Origin: Lactarius indigo | Taxonomy: Eukaryota > Basidiomycota > Agaricomycetes > Russulales > Russulaceae | DNA length: 64,000 nt | Direction of reading: 5' to 3' | Assembly (NCBI GenBank): GCA_025766275.1 | Contig: JAFKAC010000085.1 | Location: forward strand, 186,001-250,000 | Part shown: positions 47,305 through 59,182 of the stretch, piece after piece | Numbering within the stretch: the stretch's first letter is position 1 | Layout: every line of letters starts with the position of its first letter | The notes under the pieces: generated by a model | What the model was told of the DNA's origin: nothing | The model's database searches: none | Seen by the model: only the letters and a program-made list of their open reading frames with translations | Position numbers and translations under genes: made by a program

Positions 47305-49637
47305 ATTGAAGCGCCATATCTGGAGCAATACGAACACACCACTGCACGAAAAATAGGATGAAATTCCAAGCGAAATTCATCCTGAAATACGTACTATTTG
47401 AGAATCAAATTAATTCTTACATGATAGGACGAATAACATTTCGAAATTTCCCGCTTTCCCACGAGAATCAAGACGAGAATTATCCGAGCTCTTCGATGGC
47501 CCCTCCTGGTCCTGAAGACCACTGACGTCGCGAGGGGCAGTAAATCGAGCATGATTGTCAATATCACGTAGGATGAAATAGAGTTACTGTAAAAGAATCC
47601 AAGGTTTGAGGGAAATTAGTCTAACCAAAAACGACTCACTAGCCGATCTCAGAACGAATATCAGTCTTGATACCAGTAGCCACTTTTGCAAGGACATTGG
47701 ATGGAAACCACTGGACGTAAATCAGTATCGATCTTGACTGAAAGTCTGTCTTGTTCGTTGGATAATTATAATTACCTCCGATATTCTTTGGATGGCTTTC
47801 AAGCTCAGCGCTCTTTTAGGTTGATCCAATAAAATAATATATTACAAAAAGCGATTATAGGCCGACTAACTACCAAAACCTAAATCGGTGTTCGCACGCT
47901 GCAAGGCGGTGGCAGACGTGGGGGGTACTTGGAGTACAGCAAGTGCTCGCATGCTGCCATGGGGTGGCATCGCGGCGACTTGGTGTTGAGGAAGCTTGGT
48001 AGCTGCCGCCGAAGCGGACTCATGGTCGCTCAGTTGTGGTCGCAGTCGGCGGCGGCGCATCGTCATCGTAATTCGCGTCGTTGCCACCTTGCTGTCATAA
48101 TCTTTGTCTTGGCCGCCTTACATTGTCGTGGTCTTGGTCGTGGTCGGAACATCATCGTTGTCGTCACCGCCTTGCCGCCGTCGTCATCGCTTGCGTTGTA
48201 GTGGAACTTGCGCACCCTGCTCAAGTTGAGGTGGTGTTGCAGCGGGGTGGAGTCGTGGCAGGACTTGCGTGCCGTGATGGCATATGGGGGCTTGCATGTG
48301 GAGGTGGTAGTAGGGACTTGTGAGCCTTGAGGCGCTTGGGTTCTGCGACCCTGGCGAGAAAAGAAATCAAAAAAAAAAGCTTGGTCGCGTTCACAAGCGT
48401 AGGCCTGGGTGAGCATGAAGGAGGGAGACCACAACGATACCGTTGCCATGTCCGTAGTCGTGGACGTCCTTCTTACGTGCTGGAAAGGCAAAGTTGGCTT
48501 GAATGAGAAATAAAAAGCAAATAAAGTCTCTAATTGAGACTGGGCCGAAGCCTAATTCATCGTCAGCCCCATCTTCATGACCGTCATGGTTGCAGTCGTG
48601 GTAGCTTGCATGCCTGCGAACAGAGTGAAAACTAGATATAGGAGCTAAGGGACAAGGTAACAGTGGTGACTCAGAGGTGGCTCGAGTGCCCCGGCCCGTG
48701 GATGGCGGTGGTTGCCGTGGTAGTAGTCATCTTGGATGGCCCAGGCGCAGCTTGGGCACAACGTCGGTAGCTGCGGTGACAGCTCCTACAAAGAAGGGCA
48801 ATATTAGCACGTTGGGAGAGTCAGGGGGAAGAAGAAGAAAGAAAAAAAAGCATCCCAACAAACAATGGAAAGGTGACATAACTCGGGCACACTGGGGGAG
48901 TAGAGGCGAGCCTGAGGGGATACTGTACACATTGGAGTCGTTCAAACAGGTCTTGCCAGTGCGTGTGGCAGAGAGGTGGCAGAGAGTGCACAGTTTTCAC
49001 GCCAACTTGAACCGATCAAGTTTCCGCATAATACTGGTATCTTAGGATGATTTTCGTCTGTTACTGTATTTCTGGTCATCCTTGCAACATCTAGTCGGTG
49101 ACGCATTTTACGTAGTTATAGGACTCGTGATTTTCAGTAGGTAATAGAATTGGATGGTAACCAGCATGAATCAGGGCATGAATTGAAAGCAGCCGTTAGT
49201 AAATCGTTTAAGTTAGGCTGAAAACTGAAACTTGTCTGACTATCGCTGGATATCAAGCTGGACTTGAAGCTGAATATCTTTGGAATATCTCGAGGTATTT
49301 CTTGTGAATATCACAATCAATTTGGATGAATCTTGGGATGAATCGTCCAGATCGGCTTCCATTAGCGGTGTGCACCAGAATCCAAAATCCCGGGCCGTAG
49401 CCACTAGATTTAGACTAACACCAACACTCTGTCTGACGGGTCATGCCACGCCATCTCATGCCATTTTTTTTGCTTTTTGTTTTTTTGTTTTTCAAAACCC
49501 ATCACGATTCTTATCGTGCCTTCATGCTACAGTAGCTTCAAGTTGGGGTATTCGTCATGGAGTATATAAATCCCTACATCCCAGTCATACAGTACAGCGG
49601 CCTCACCAGACCTTCGAACGCCCACTTCCTCATCTAA
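47305..49637. other. Gene-free interval before the terpene synthase
   Basis: About 2.3 kb. It has A/T-rich sequence at 47305-47870, then low-complexity DNA around 47990-48330 (GTCGTCATCG-like runs) and purine-rich tracts near 48820-48855. No gene is supported. The terpene synthase promoter is at its right end. Confidence 0.5.
49563..49570 (+). promoter_or_regulatory. TATA box of the terpene synthase gene
   Basis: TATATAAA 75 bp upstream of the ATG at 49638. Confidence 0.6.
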
Positions 49638-50933
49638 ATGATGTCAGAACTCCCCCAATTTCGTCTCCCTAACCTACTTGCTCAGTGGCCCTGGCCCAGA
49701 GTCTTGAACGAGCACTACGCAGAGGTAAAGGCCCAGTTCGACGAGTGGGTCCACGCGTTTGAGGCCCTTGATACCAAGTCACAGAAATTATTCGACCGAT
49801 GCAATTTCGGTGGGTGGGCACTTATTACAAGTTTAATTCTTAACCTCACAGACATGTAGCGCTTCTCGCTTCGCTCGGATATCCTTTACTTGATAAAGGT
49901 TTACTGTCTATGTTCTGCGGGTCAGTGCGGACATCCTGACAAGTTCCTACCAGAGTGTCTCCTCGTTGCCTGTAAATTAATGGCACTCTTTTTCATTTAC
50001 GACGAGTACACCGACAAACTGGACGAAGCTGGAGTCCGTATCTGCGCAGGTGCGGTCATGGATGCTCTCAGAAACCCTCACCAGGAGCGTCCAAAATGCG
50101 AGCCGAAACCTGGAGAAATTGCAAAACAGTAGGTCTACCTTCGGGTTCTCAGAGTCCGGCAGTGCTCGCACTGTCTTGCGGTCATCATTCATGACTAACC
50201 GTATTTATAGATTCTGGCTTCATGCGATCAAGGTCTCGAGCGATTCCGCTCAGAGACGACTCCTCAAATCATTCGATGCATATGTCTACGCAGTAGTTGA
50301 AGAGGCTGCCGATAGAGACCAGGGGCGCATCCGTGGGATCACAGACTACCTTGACCTCAGGGTGCGCGCCTCGGCCGCATATTGTACACTCTTTCCCCTA
50401 GAGATGAGCTTCGACATCCCTGATGAAGTCATGACGCATCCTGCGATGACGACTTTTCTTGACCTGATCGTATATCCCCTTTGTCTCACAAACGTGCGTA
50501 TCTAGTACCGCTCTTGGCCGTGTGGCCCGGTCTGACCTTGCGAAACTTGAACTAGGATTTATATTCTTATAACATCGAGCAAGCTGCACCGGGACACGCT
50601 GCCCACAACCTCCTCACTGTCGTTATGAACGAAAAAGGTGTGGACTTGAACGGGGCGCTGGACTGGTACACGGAGTTCAACGAAACAAAACTAGCCAAGA
50701 GCCTAGAGCAACACCGGAAGATACCTTCATGGGGTCCCGAAATGGATCCCGTTGTCTCTGCCTTCGTTGAGGGAGTGGGTTACTGGATGCGCGGGCACGA
50801 CTGTTGGTCGTTCGAGGCGGAGAGATACTTTGGGACGAAGGGACCAGAAACACAGGAGCACAGAATGGTGACTTTGTTCCCGAAGTCCACCGAAACAATA
50901 ACACCAATGATGGCTCTTCCTAGTCAGTGCTGA
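49638..50933 (+). CDS. Class I sesquiterpene synthase
   Basis: Five exons, about 335 residues, the normal size of agaricomycete sesquiterpene cyclases. Exon 1 starts MMSELPQFRLPNLLAQWPWP. The second exon (LLASLGYPLLDK) splices across a 55-nt intron to ECLLVACKLMALFF. The metal-binding aspartate motif follows as YDEYTD (about 50007), a DExxD variant. A third intron separates EIAKQ from FWLHAIKV. The NSE-type motif is created by splicing of LCLTN to DLYSYNIEQ (about 50556), giving NDxxSxxxE. Near the C-terminus, WSFEAERYFG supplies the conserved arginine-tyrosine pair. Both Mg2+-binding motifs are intact, so it should cyclise farnesyl diphosphate in the cytosol. The product cannot be read from sequence. 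The adjacent P450 (51386-53331) is the obvious tailoring partner. Confidence 0.92.
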
Positions 50934-51385
50934 CTAAATGTATGCGACTGAACCATATTTGTTAAAGAACGTCCATATGATCCATAAACTCGTAGAAATA
51001 TCTTGTGTCCTTGCTTGTGTTGTACCTGGCCATATTACAGTGATTTCCAAATAGTCAGACTTTCGTTTCCAGAGCATGAATTCAAACGATTCCATGTCTA
51101 CATCTCACGTGTCGGAAATCGTTCGGGCTCGAGTTCGGTTCAAAAGCGAGTGCAAGCAATCGGCTTGCGGAGCAATTATTCACAAAGTAGGAATCGGATT
51201 CGAAGAAGAAGAACTGGAGTACAGGTGATCGAGCTTAGAGTTCGTCGTAACCAGATTAGTTGGTATATCAAGAAACGAGCTGATAGTCAAGTCGTCGTAA
51301 AACTTCGTATCACCTCAAGTGCGAAGCCTGAATTGGGGGATCCTCCATCAGGGTCGGGGACTGTATACTATTCCTACGAAATGAT
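50934..51385. other. Convergent 3' region between terpene synthase and P450
   Basis: About 450 bp between two stop codons on opposite strands. It should contain both 3' untranslated regions and terminators. No gene is seen. Confidence 0.5.
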
Positions 51386-53331
51386 CTACGCCCACATATC
51401 GTCATCGTGGAGCTCCATCTCCTGTGCGAGGAGCGAGGGAGCTTCCGGGAAACGTGGCCTGATGTCACACTCATAGGGGACTGGGTGACTGGCAAGGGCG
51501 TCTTGTTATTCTTGCTTCGGGGTCGCGTGGTGAGTCGTACTCACATGACAAGACTAGTTTCCACCGTACCGTCCACATCTAAGGGAAGAAGTTGGCCTGC
51601 GGCGTCCTTCTTTCGCTCAAGTTTGAGCGCCCAAAGCACAGTTGCAATGTTGATGAATAGCGAGTTGTTCGCCACATGACGGCCGACACACGATCTGCGA
51701 CCAAAGCCATAAGTAAAGTGGCCCTCTTCTTTTGCGTCTGGTGGGCCCGGGGCAATTTCTCCATTGGCGTCAAGATGTCTCGCAGGGTTGAAGTGTGCCG
51801 CATCTTCGCCGTAGATATCCGGGTCGAGGTTCAGGTGCCAAACGTTGGCGATGCAGATCGTGCCTTTCGGAATGAACATCCCTTCGTACCAGTCGTCTTC
51901 AAGGGACCGATGAGGCAGCCCAACTGGGTCGACAGCGCGCCAGCGTAGGGCTTCTTTGACCATAGCACGGATGTAAGGGAGGTGAGGGTAGTCCGCAAAT
52001 GTTGGTAAACGTGAGCGGCCTACGACTGCGTCGAGTTCTGCCTGTGCTCTGGCTTGGGTCTCGGGGTACGCAAGCATCGCGAGAGTCCACCAAGTCATCA
52101 CAGCGGAAGTTGTGTCTGTGCCTGCGGCACTGGTGGGTGGGATAAACTTAGCAAGTCGATTGCGCATGCGCCGAATCGACATATACGTACTACATAGTTC
52201 CAGCCAGCCATGATTTTTCCAGATTGGACATCTTGTGTCGACCCCCATCGCGAATTAATGTAGCACACAGACTAGGGCGGTAATCTCCGTCTGCCTGTGT
52301 CAGAAGGAGATTAAAGTGACACGATTTAACAATTAAGTTCTATCCGTACGTTGTTGACATGAACGGAGTTGAAAAATTCATCGAATATGGCAGTGTCATG
52401 TTTGTACCAAGCCTCAGCGTCTCGCTTCCACGCCGCAAACCTGGTTAGGTCAGGCGCCAGATAGGACCCAACACATTCAAAGAACAAACCTGCTAGGAAT
52501 ATGTAGCATCCAGGGGAAGTACTCAACAAGGTAGGTTCCTGGGTAAGCGGCACGAGTGATACGCTCGACGAAGTCATTAACATGCTTGACATTGTGATCT
52601 TGTCCGGATTTTATGGTAGGTAGATCATAAACAACGGACATGATCATCGACGTGGCGGCACGACGGAGATGGTGGCCCCATTCCGTAGGTTTGTTCAGTC
52701 CATCGGAAGCGAGAATGAGAGCTTCTTTGGTTTGTATTCTATGGAAATCATTAACGACGACCTTGTTGAGGCCGTGATGGGCGGCCTTGCGCATCCGACG
52801 CCAGCTGGTAATGAAGGTCGGTACGGACCTAGAGACAACCAGAAGCACGTACACGTCGTTGTATTGGACAAATCCAATGAGGAGACCACCTGTCATGATG
52901 TCTGATGCAACAATATTACGGGGTCTATCTGCGTATATCCCGGCGCGTCGATTAAGCAGATCGGCAGCAACTTTCTGAGAGTTGAGGACGACCATGGGTT
53001 GACCGAAAGCATTAAGATAGATAAGATCGCCTAGATCGATAAATTTAAGAACGAGGGGAAGAAAGATCGAAGGGAGCCACTGACCGTACTGCTTTCGCCA
53101 CTCTGTGAACTTGAGCCATTGCTTGGACCGTAACTCGAGGACGTTTCCTATAATCGGGTAACCCCGCGGCCCTGGGGGTAGCCTCCGATAGGGACTGGTG
53201 ACAAAGTGGGCCATGTAGAGCACAGCGAGGCTGAGAAGGATGCCGAACGATGGTATTTTGTTCTCTTTCGCGAACTGGCTAAGTTGGAAAGCGACCTGGG
53301 TGCCAGGAAGGGTGAAAAATAAAGAAGACAT
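51386..53331 (-). CDS. Cytochrome P450 monooxygenase next to terpene synthase
   Basis: The ATG at 53329-53331 begins a protein with N-terminal anchor SFGILLSLAVLYMAHFV and hinge RRLPPGPRGYPIIGN. Internal introns separate the exons DLIYLNAFGQPMVVLN, WRRMRKAAHHGLNK and FAAWKRDAEAWYKHD. Splicing at about 52200/52132 forms the I-helix AAGTDTTSAV. The K-helix ExxR is in KEALRW, and the heme loop FGFGRRSCVG has its cysteine ligand near 51690. A final intron (about 51548-51490) joins ETSLV to HPVPYECDIRPRFPEA, so the gene extends to the stop at 51386, beyond the long open frame. All catalytic hallmarks are present. Its exon order and much of its sequence parallel the P450 at 17685-19594. It likely oxidises the terpene made by its neighbour. 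Confidence 0.9.
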
Positions 53332-53891
53332 GTCTGGGCCTGGAAAAGAGACCCAGAGAGAGCATATCGGTATTTATATTCTTTCTCCTTGGTGAATTGA
53401 AACACAGATAAAAGTCAACTAAACAAAGTGAACAGAAAAGGGAAGGACGATGGAGAGGTACTGATTCGGCAATTGTCACAGGCGGTGGCCGCTGAGCGCT
53501 GAGCACCCAGGTCTGCACCATATCAACCAGTTTGGTACCTGAAGACCAGCCTGCAACTTGAGCTCGAATGCCCAAGTGGAGGCGACTTCGATCCTCGGCC
53601 CAAGCCTGAATGGAACGCCCTAGATCGCCACTTGATCCGGGAAGATACTCATTTGATAAGAGGAACGTCTAGGTTTAGGCATGACGTTCTGCTAGTAACT
53701 TGATATCAAGCTCAAGCAAAGCTCAGTTGCGTTTGAGGGCCGGGGGGTCGCACGTCGTGACAGGAAGGAGAAGAAAAGAAGGAGAGAATCCGTAGTGGAT
53801 CGAACTAAACTCGACCGCGGTTCTCAACGAATGGAGATAACGCGAGAAGTCATCTGGTCATCATGCTGGCCCAACACGTGCGTTCCTCCTC
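53332..53891. other. Divergent intergenic region between P450 and D-lactate dehydrogenase
   Basis: About 560 bp with promoters for both flanking genes. No gene is supported. Confidence 0.5.
53371..53378 (-). promoter_or_regulatory. TATA box of the second P450 gene
   Basis: TATAAATA on the minus strand, about 40 bp upstream of the ATG. Confidence 0.5.
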
Positions 53892-56260
53892 ATGCCACTG
53901 CCACGGAAAGCTTGTTGGTTCAGTGGCAGACCGCCACGGCTGCGAATTCCCCATCACTTGCGCCCACTTACCACAGCGATCAGCGGCGATCCACTAGCAC
54001 AGAGCTCTGCGGTCTCTTCGTCCCGGACCGTGCTCGCGCTCGCGCTAGGCGGCGCCTTTCTTGGCCTGGGCGGATATTATGTTGGCACACGTTCGAACGG
54101 TGTCAACGTGGAGGGGGCGACCTCAAGAGCGTTAGTATCTCCATCTCCATTGCCAGCAAAGCCGATCTACGGTACCCCTGGGGACTTTGTGCGGGCGATC
54201 GACGAGCTCAAGGCGTCGCTTGCGGGGGAGGCGGTGACGACGGCGCAGGACCAGCTGGAGGCGCACGGGTTCTCGCCAAATTCTCATCACCCCGGTTCGT
54301 GTGCCTTTTCCTGGATTGTCGAGCCAAACGATGTTAACTGTACCTCAGGGCTCCCACATAGCGTCGTGGTGTACCCGAGTTCGACAGAAGATGTCGTGAA
54401 AATCGTCAACGTCGCGCGGAAGTATCGCATGCCTATCGTTCCCTACTCTGGCGGGACGAGCCTCGAAGGCCAGTTTACGGGCGTACGTACTTGCCCCTCG
54501 TCCGTCGCGTGCGGGATAATCGATGGACACGTACTCTTGCTGCATTAGTGGAGGGGCGGAGGGATCTGCGTCGACATGTCAGAAATGGACAAGATAATTG
54601 CTATTCACGGTGCGTTCCCCGTCTCCTTCTGTCGAGTATCTAATTTTGTTCCGTCTTCGCAGAGGAAGACTCGGACCTCATTTGCCAGCCAGGAGTCGGC
54701 TGGATGGAGATCAACCAAACCTTGAAAGAGAAAGGAATCCCGCTATTCTTTCCCGTGCGTGCGAGACGATACACGTACTCGTGATCTCCTATTTTTAATT
54801 GCGAGTGTGCAGCTCGACCCTGGCCCTACTGCAACTATCGGCGGTATGCTAAGTACTGGCTGCTCCGGAAGTCAGTACCGTACCACCATAAACGCATCCT
54901 TCTCGGCCTGTCCTGAATCCTCTCCTCCCAACAGCCAATGCGGTGCGGTACGGTACGGCGAAGGGCGAATGGTTCCTGAACGCGGTCAGCCCCCATTTTG
55001 TCGACGGGACGCGCGGGCGCTGAACTTGCGACAGACGGTCGTGCTCCCATCTGGGGAGGTGATCAAAACGAGGCGCCGCTCACGCAAGTCGTCGGCCGGA
55101 TTTGACACCACGAAGCTGTTCGTGGGCGCGGAGGGCACGCTCGGCATCGTCACGGAGGTGACCATCCGCCTAGCACCGGTCATCCCGACGACCGTCGCAA
55201 CTGCGCGGTTTCCGGACGTGCGCAAGGCAAGCGAGGCCGTCATCGAGATCCTAAACACGGGCATCGGGATCCGTGCGTCGTCTCTCCTCTTTTCGTATTT
55301 CTGACCTTTTATACCCCCCCCCCCCGGCCAGAATGCATCGAGCTCGTCGACGCGGCGTTCATGCGCATGACCATGGCTACGGGAAACCCCGCGCGGAATT
55401 ACGACATCGCCGACCACCTGTTCTTCAAGCTGCAAGGTGCTACGCCCGCCGCGCTCGCGGAGGCCGTGGACGTGGTGAAGCGTATAGTTAAAAAGCACGA
55501 CGGCGATAAGTTCTGGCCCGCGCAGAGCGAGGAGGAAGCCGCGGCGATGTGGACGGACCGTAAAAATGCGCACTACTCCGGCCTCGCGTATGCAGGCGAG
55601 GGCGCAAAGGCGTGGTCAACAGACGTGTGGTGCGTATTGACCTGGATCGCTTAGAGGTCCCAGTGGACCCACTCACAGGCCATCGTGGTGATCCTGCAGC
55701 GTCCCGATCTCTAAACTCCCACAGCTCGTATATGAGACTCAGAAGGACATCGAGCGCTCCGGAATAATGTATTTTGTTTTGGGCCACGCTGGAGATGGTG
55801 GGTAGTACTTGAGGTGCCACGTTATCGAGAGGTTAGAGACTAATGGCACGGCACCATCGGAACACCAGGAAACTTCCACACCTTCTTGGCCTTCAAGACG
55901 GACGAAGAGCTCAAGACCGTACGGGGGCTCGTGCACCGCATGGTCAAGCGCGCGCTTGCGCTCGATGGGACCTGTAAGTCATGCGCGGCACGAGGCCGGG
56001 GCCCGGGAGCACACTTACCCGTCTAATCTTCAGGTACTGGCGAGCATGGTGTCGGAATTGGGAAGAAGGAATTCTTAGTTGAGGAGCTCGGCGCGGGAAC
56101 CGTAGCCCTGATGAAGACGATCAAACGGGCGATAGACCCGCTAGGGATTATGAACCCCGGGAAGGTACGGCCGCATCACGATCTGTTCTGTGTGGAACTG
56201 AGGACTGGAGACGGATTTTTCTAGCTATATCCAGACGATGATGCTACGCCTGGCTCATGA
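53892..56260 (+). CDS. DLD1: D-lactate dehydrogenase (cytochrome), mitochondrial FAD enzyme
   Basis: The ATG at 53892 gives a basic N-terminus ([18 protein letters not shown]) and then a hydrophobic stretch ([20 protein letters not shown]), as expected for a mitochondrial presequence plus inner-membrane anchor. The FAD-binding-4 (PCMH) domain shows [19 protein letters not shown], the FAD loop [28 protein letters not shown] and [16 protein letters not shown]. The C-terminal FAD-oxidase domain contains GHAGDGNFHTFL and the active-site region [13 protein letters not shown]. The last intron joins MNPGK to [11 protein letters not shown] and a stop at 56258-56260. Many short introns interrupt the gene. 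Family members oxidise D-lactate and pass electrons to cytochrome c. A related glycolate or 2-hydroxyacid substrate cannot be excluded. The 3' end faces eIF3e about 120 bp away. Confidence 0.88.
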
Positions 56261-56378
56261 ACACGAGAGTTTTGGATCTTTTTATCTACTTGCTGCATAC
56301 ACCCATGACTATGAACTCGGAAAGTCCACACATCATATACAACTCTGCTGCTACAAGGTAATTACACAACAATTTTCA

Positions 56379-58013
56379 TCATCGGGCACCCTCGACGACA
56401 GCGGGCTGTTCCTGCGCGGGCGCCTGCTGCTGTCCTGTCCGGCTGAGCGCCGCCCCAAGCGCCTGTGTTCGGATGCTTAATCCGCGGGTCTTTTCGATCA
56501 CCGATTGGTAGATCGGCAGTGCCGGGCGGTGGATCTCAATGACGTTCTGCGGGAGGGCGGTGAGTTAACTGGGGCGCCTGGGAAGACAATGAGGAAGCAC
56601 ACCTTTTCGAGATCGATCTTGGCATCGGCAGCCATCCGTGTGTCGCGGATGAGGTTGACGATCCACTTTTCACCTTCGTCGGGGGAGAGGTTGAGGCGCG
56701 CGGAGAGGTCACTTGGAGAGAAAAGTCTTAGCCCATTGCTGTATGTGCACAGTGAGAACAACGTACGCGATGTCGATCCGCTGGTGGATGCGACAGTACG
56801 CCTCGCTGATGAGGTAGCGCGCGTTATCGAGGAACTCCTCCCTGAATTCGCTAAGGAAAAAATCGTTGCCGACGACGCGTTCCGCGAGCTGCAGCTGATG
56901 CTGCGCCGCCTCAAAGTCAAACTCGACATAGAGTTCCTTGAGGAACTTGGTCACCGGGTCCGCATACTGGTACTCCTCGAGCTGCACGACCTTGACGACT
57001 TCGCGGATCGCGTGCCGCACGCGCGAGCTCACGGGTGCCCCCCCACCGCCCGCCTGCGCGCGGCGAGAGAGCACGGCGGAGACGGCGAGGTAGCGGAGGA
57101 CCCAGGGCGCGGCGGACTGGATGGTATTGAGGTACGCTGGCGCAAGGAACGTCTCGAGGAGGAGCGTGCGGCCAGCCGGATGGTTGAAGTACACGAAGAG
57201 GGACCAGTGCACGAGCCACGCCCGCGAGTGCAGCGTCGCGAGCGGCTCGGCGTGCGCTTGCGCCTGTGCCGCGGCACTGGAGAGGGGGGCGGTGCCCGCA
57301 CGCGCATCGAGCGTCTCACGGAGCGTGTTGAGCTCCTCGAGCGCGACGTCCCACTTCCCCGTGAGGATGTCCGAGGCGAGCTTGCCCCAGTGTGCGGAGG
57401 TGTTCAGGTCCGTGTCGGTGGAGAGCACGCGGAAGTGGTAGAGGTAGTCCGCGGCACCAGAATAGTTCCCGTACGTGTACTGGAACTTGCCAAAGTTGTA
57501 CAGTGCGGTTATTTGCTCGAGGGTGAGCTAGGAGGGCACGTCCACAGTTGGAACAGTAGATCAAACGGGCGGGGCGCGGAACGTCACTCACGTCGTAGTT
57601 GTCCTTCAGATAAGCCAGGTTTTGGTTCTTGTCTTGGCGCAGAGCCTGCGCGACGTCTGGGTTCTCGATCACGTCCAGCACGGCCTTTGCTTCCTGCTGC
57701 AGCTGCTCATTGATTGCCACTGCCTTTTCTCGCTTGGCAGCAAATTCTGAGTAGATTCTGTGTCAGATCGCGGAAAAGAGGGCAATTATACAAGCCATTT
57801 CTCACCGTCAGGGACCTCGGAATCCGGGTTTAGTTGCTCATAGAGGGATACGATGTAATCGACCATGTTGGTGCCTTTTGCGAGCTCATACTGCGCTGCT
57901 GCGACCTGATCTTGCGCAAACAAACCACTTTCGAGGAGATGGGTGAGTAGAGGAAAGGCCAAATGTCGATCCAAGTAGGGTATTATCGTCTTGGTGAGGT
58001 CGTACTCGGCCAT
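56379..58013 (-). CDS. Translation initiation factor eIF3 subunit e (Int6)
   Basis: The start at 58011-58013 ([20 protein letters not shown]) matches the conserved eIF3e N-terminal domain. Exons continue with [17 protein letters not shown], then [40 protein letters not shown] and [20 protein letters not shown]. The helical body is interrupted by an alanine-rich insertion ([19 protein letters not shown]). The PCI winged-helix region ([40 protein letters not shown]) follows. The final exon ([20 protein letters not shown]) ends with a glutamine-rich tail at 56379. It is a core subunit of eIF3, which recruits the 43S preinitiation complex. Length of about 450 residues fits the family. It is divergent from the MPU1-like gene. 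Confidence 0.93.
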
Positions 58014-58150
58014 TTTGTTCAATTGAAAGATTAAAAGCGATTTTTGAAAGAGTATAGTCTTATCACGTGATCTGACCCTTTTGACCGTGTCGTGGCGGGG
58101 GCAGTGCCAGCCCGCCAACGTACGTACACCCACACCATACCACTGGGGCA
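58014..58150. promoter_or_regulatory. Bidirectional promoter of eIF3e and MPU1-like genes
   Basis: Only 137 bp separate the two opposite start codons, so the genes must share promoter DNA. No TATA box is evident, in line with housekeeping genes. Confidence 0.6.
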
Positions 58151-59182
58151 ATGACCTCCCTCACAAGAAATTTGCCTTGGTTCGTGAAAGATCTCGGTAT
58201 ATCAATAATTGGACAGGTATAGCCACTCTTCCATATCCACTCATCTACCGCTCACTGCCTAGTTGAACAGAAATGCTATATATCCTTAATAGAGGACCTC
58301 AATATTGAAGATGTACAGTGCATCAAGTATTCGTTATCCAAGGGCGTTGGAGTTGCGATTGTCGTCGGTGGCTCCATAATGAAAGTACCACAACTTCTTC
58401 TAAGTGCGTGACTCTCCTGCTGTCGCGTGTTCGTTTCTGACAATCCCTCAGTTCTCAGAGCTCAATCCGCCCGCGGCCTCTCCCTTACTGCATACGTCTT
58501 AGAGACGTTCTCCTATGCTATAAACCTTGCCTACTCCTCGCGAAACGGCTTCCCCTTTTCCACCTACGGGGAGAACTTCTTCCTTACTATCCAAAACGTC
58601 ATCATCACTTTTCTCATCACCCTCTACAACGCCTCCTCTACCCGACCACTCACCGCCGCGCCCAACCCTACTGGAAGGCTGCTCACTGCCGTCCTCATCA
58701 CCTTCGCTGTCGGATTTGCGTTGTTCGCTGCGCCTGCCAGCGCGCTCGCCGCCGCGCAGCTCGGGACACTCCCGCTCTCCCTCTTCTCCAAGCTCCCACA
58801 AATCTCCCAGAACTACCGCGCGCGCAGCACGGGCCAGCTCTCCGCCTTTGCCGTCGTCTCGCAGATCGCGGGTTGCGCCGCGCGGCTGTTCACCACGTCA
58901 CAAGAGGTGAACGACCCCCTCGTGGCGGCTGGCTTCGCCCTCGCCCTATCCCTGAACCTTATCCTCGGCGCGCAGATGTACGCGTACTGGGGTCGCGGCG
59001 TCGGCCAAGATAGCGCGGCCAAGGTCCGTGATGAGATCCCGTTCGGCACTCCAAAGGAGGTGTATGGCAGGGAGAAGGTCGACGTCGTCGTGCAGCCGCA
59101 GAGCCCCCTGCCGCAACAGGCGACGCACCAGCACTCGCAATCTGCCGCTTACGGGCGCAAGTGGGCGCGCAAGGTCGACTGA
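58151..59182 (+). CDS. Mannose-P-dolichol utilization defect 1-like PQ-loop membrane protein
   Basis: Three exons. Exon 1 (MTSLTRNLPWFVKDLGISII) starts at 58151. Exon 2 has CYISLIEDLNIEDVQCIKY, then a first PQ loop within IVVGGSIMKVPQLLL. Exon 3 opens with RAQSARGLSLTAYVLETFS, the typical sequence after the first PQ loop. Further helices follow (FFLTIQNVIITFLITLY, LLTAVLITFAVGFALFA) and a second PQ loop in LFSKLPQISQNYRARSTGQL. The C-terminal tail is hydrophilic and ends at 59182. MPU1 family proteins are ER seven-helix proteins needed for use of dolichol-phosphate-mannose and -glucose in glycoconjugate synthesis. The mechanism is not settled in the family. The gene looks intact. Confidence 0.88.

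Noticed and set aside
49377..49392. Possible solo end of the TIR element (CAGAATCCAAAAT)
   Set aside because: Only about 13 bp match the terminal repeat and no partner end was found nearby; chance or an unrelated relic cannot be told apart.
53892..56260. D-lactate dehydrogenase considered as part of the terpenoid locus
   Set aside because: Its mitochondrial-type N-terminus and Dld1-like domains indicate a general metabolic enzyme; adjacency alone is not evidence of pathway membership.
56505..57713. 402-codon plus-strand frame opposite eIF3e
   Set aside because: The minus strand encodes a clear eIF3e; the plus frame is a GC-rich shadow with no recognisable domain.
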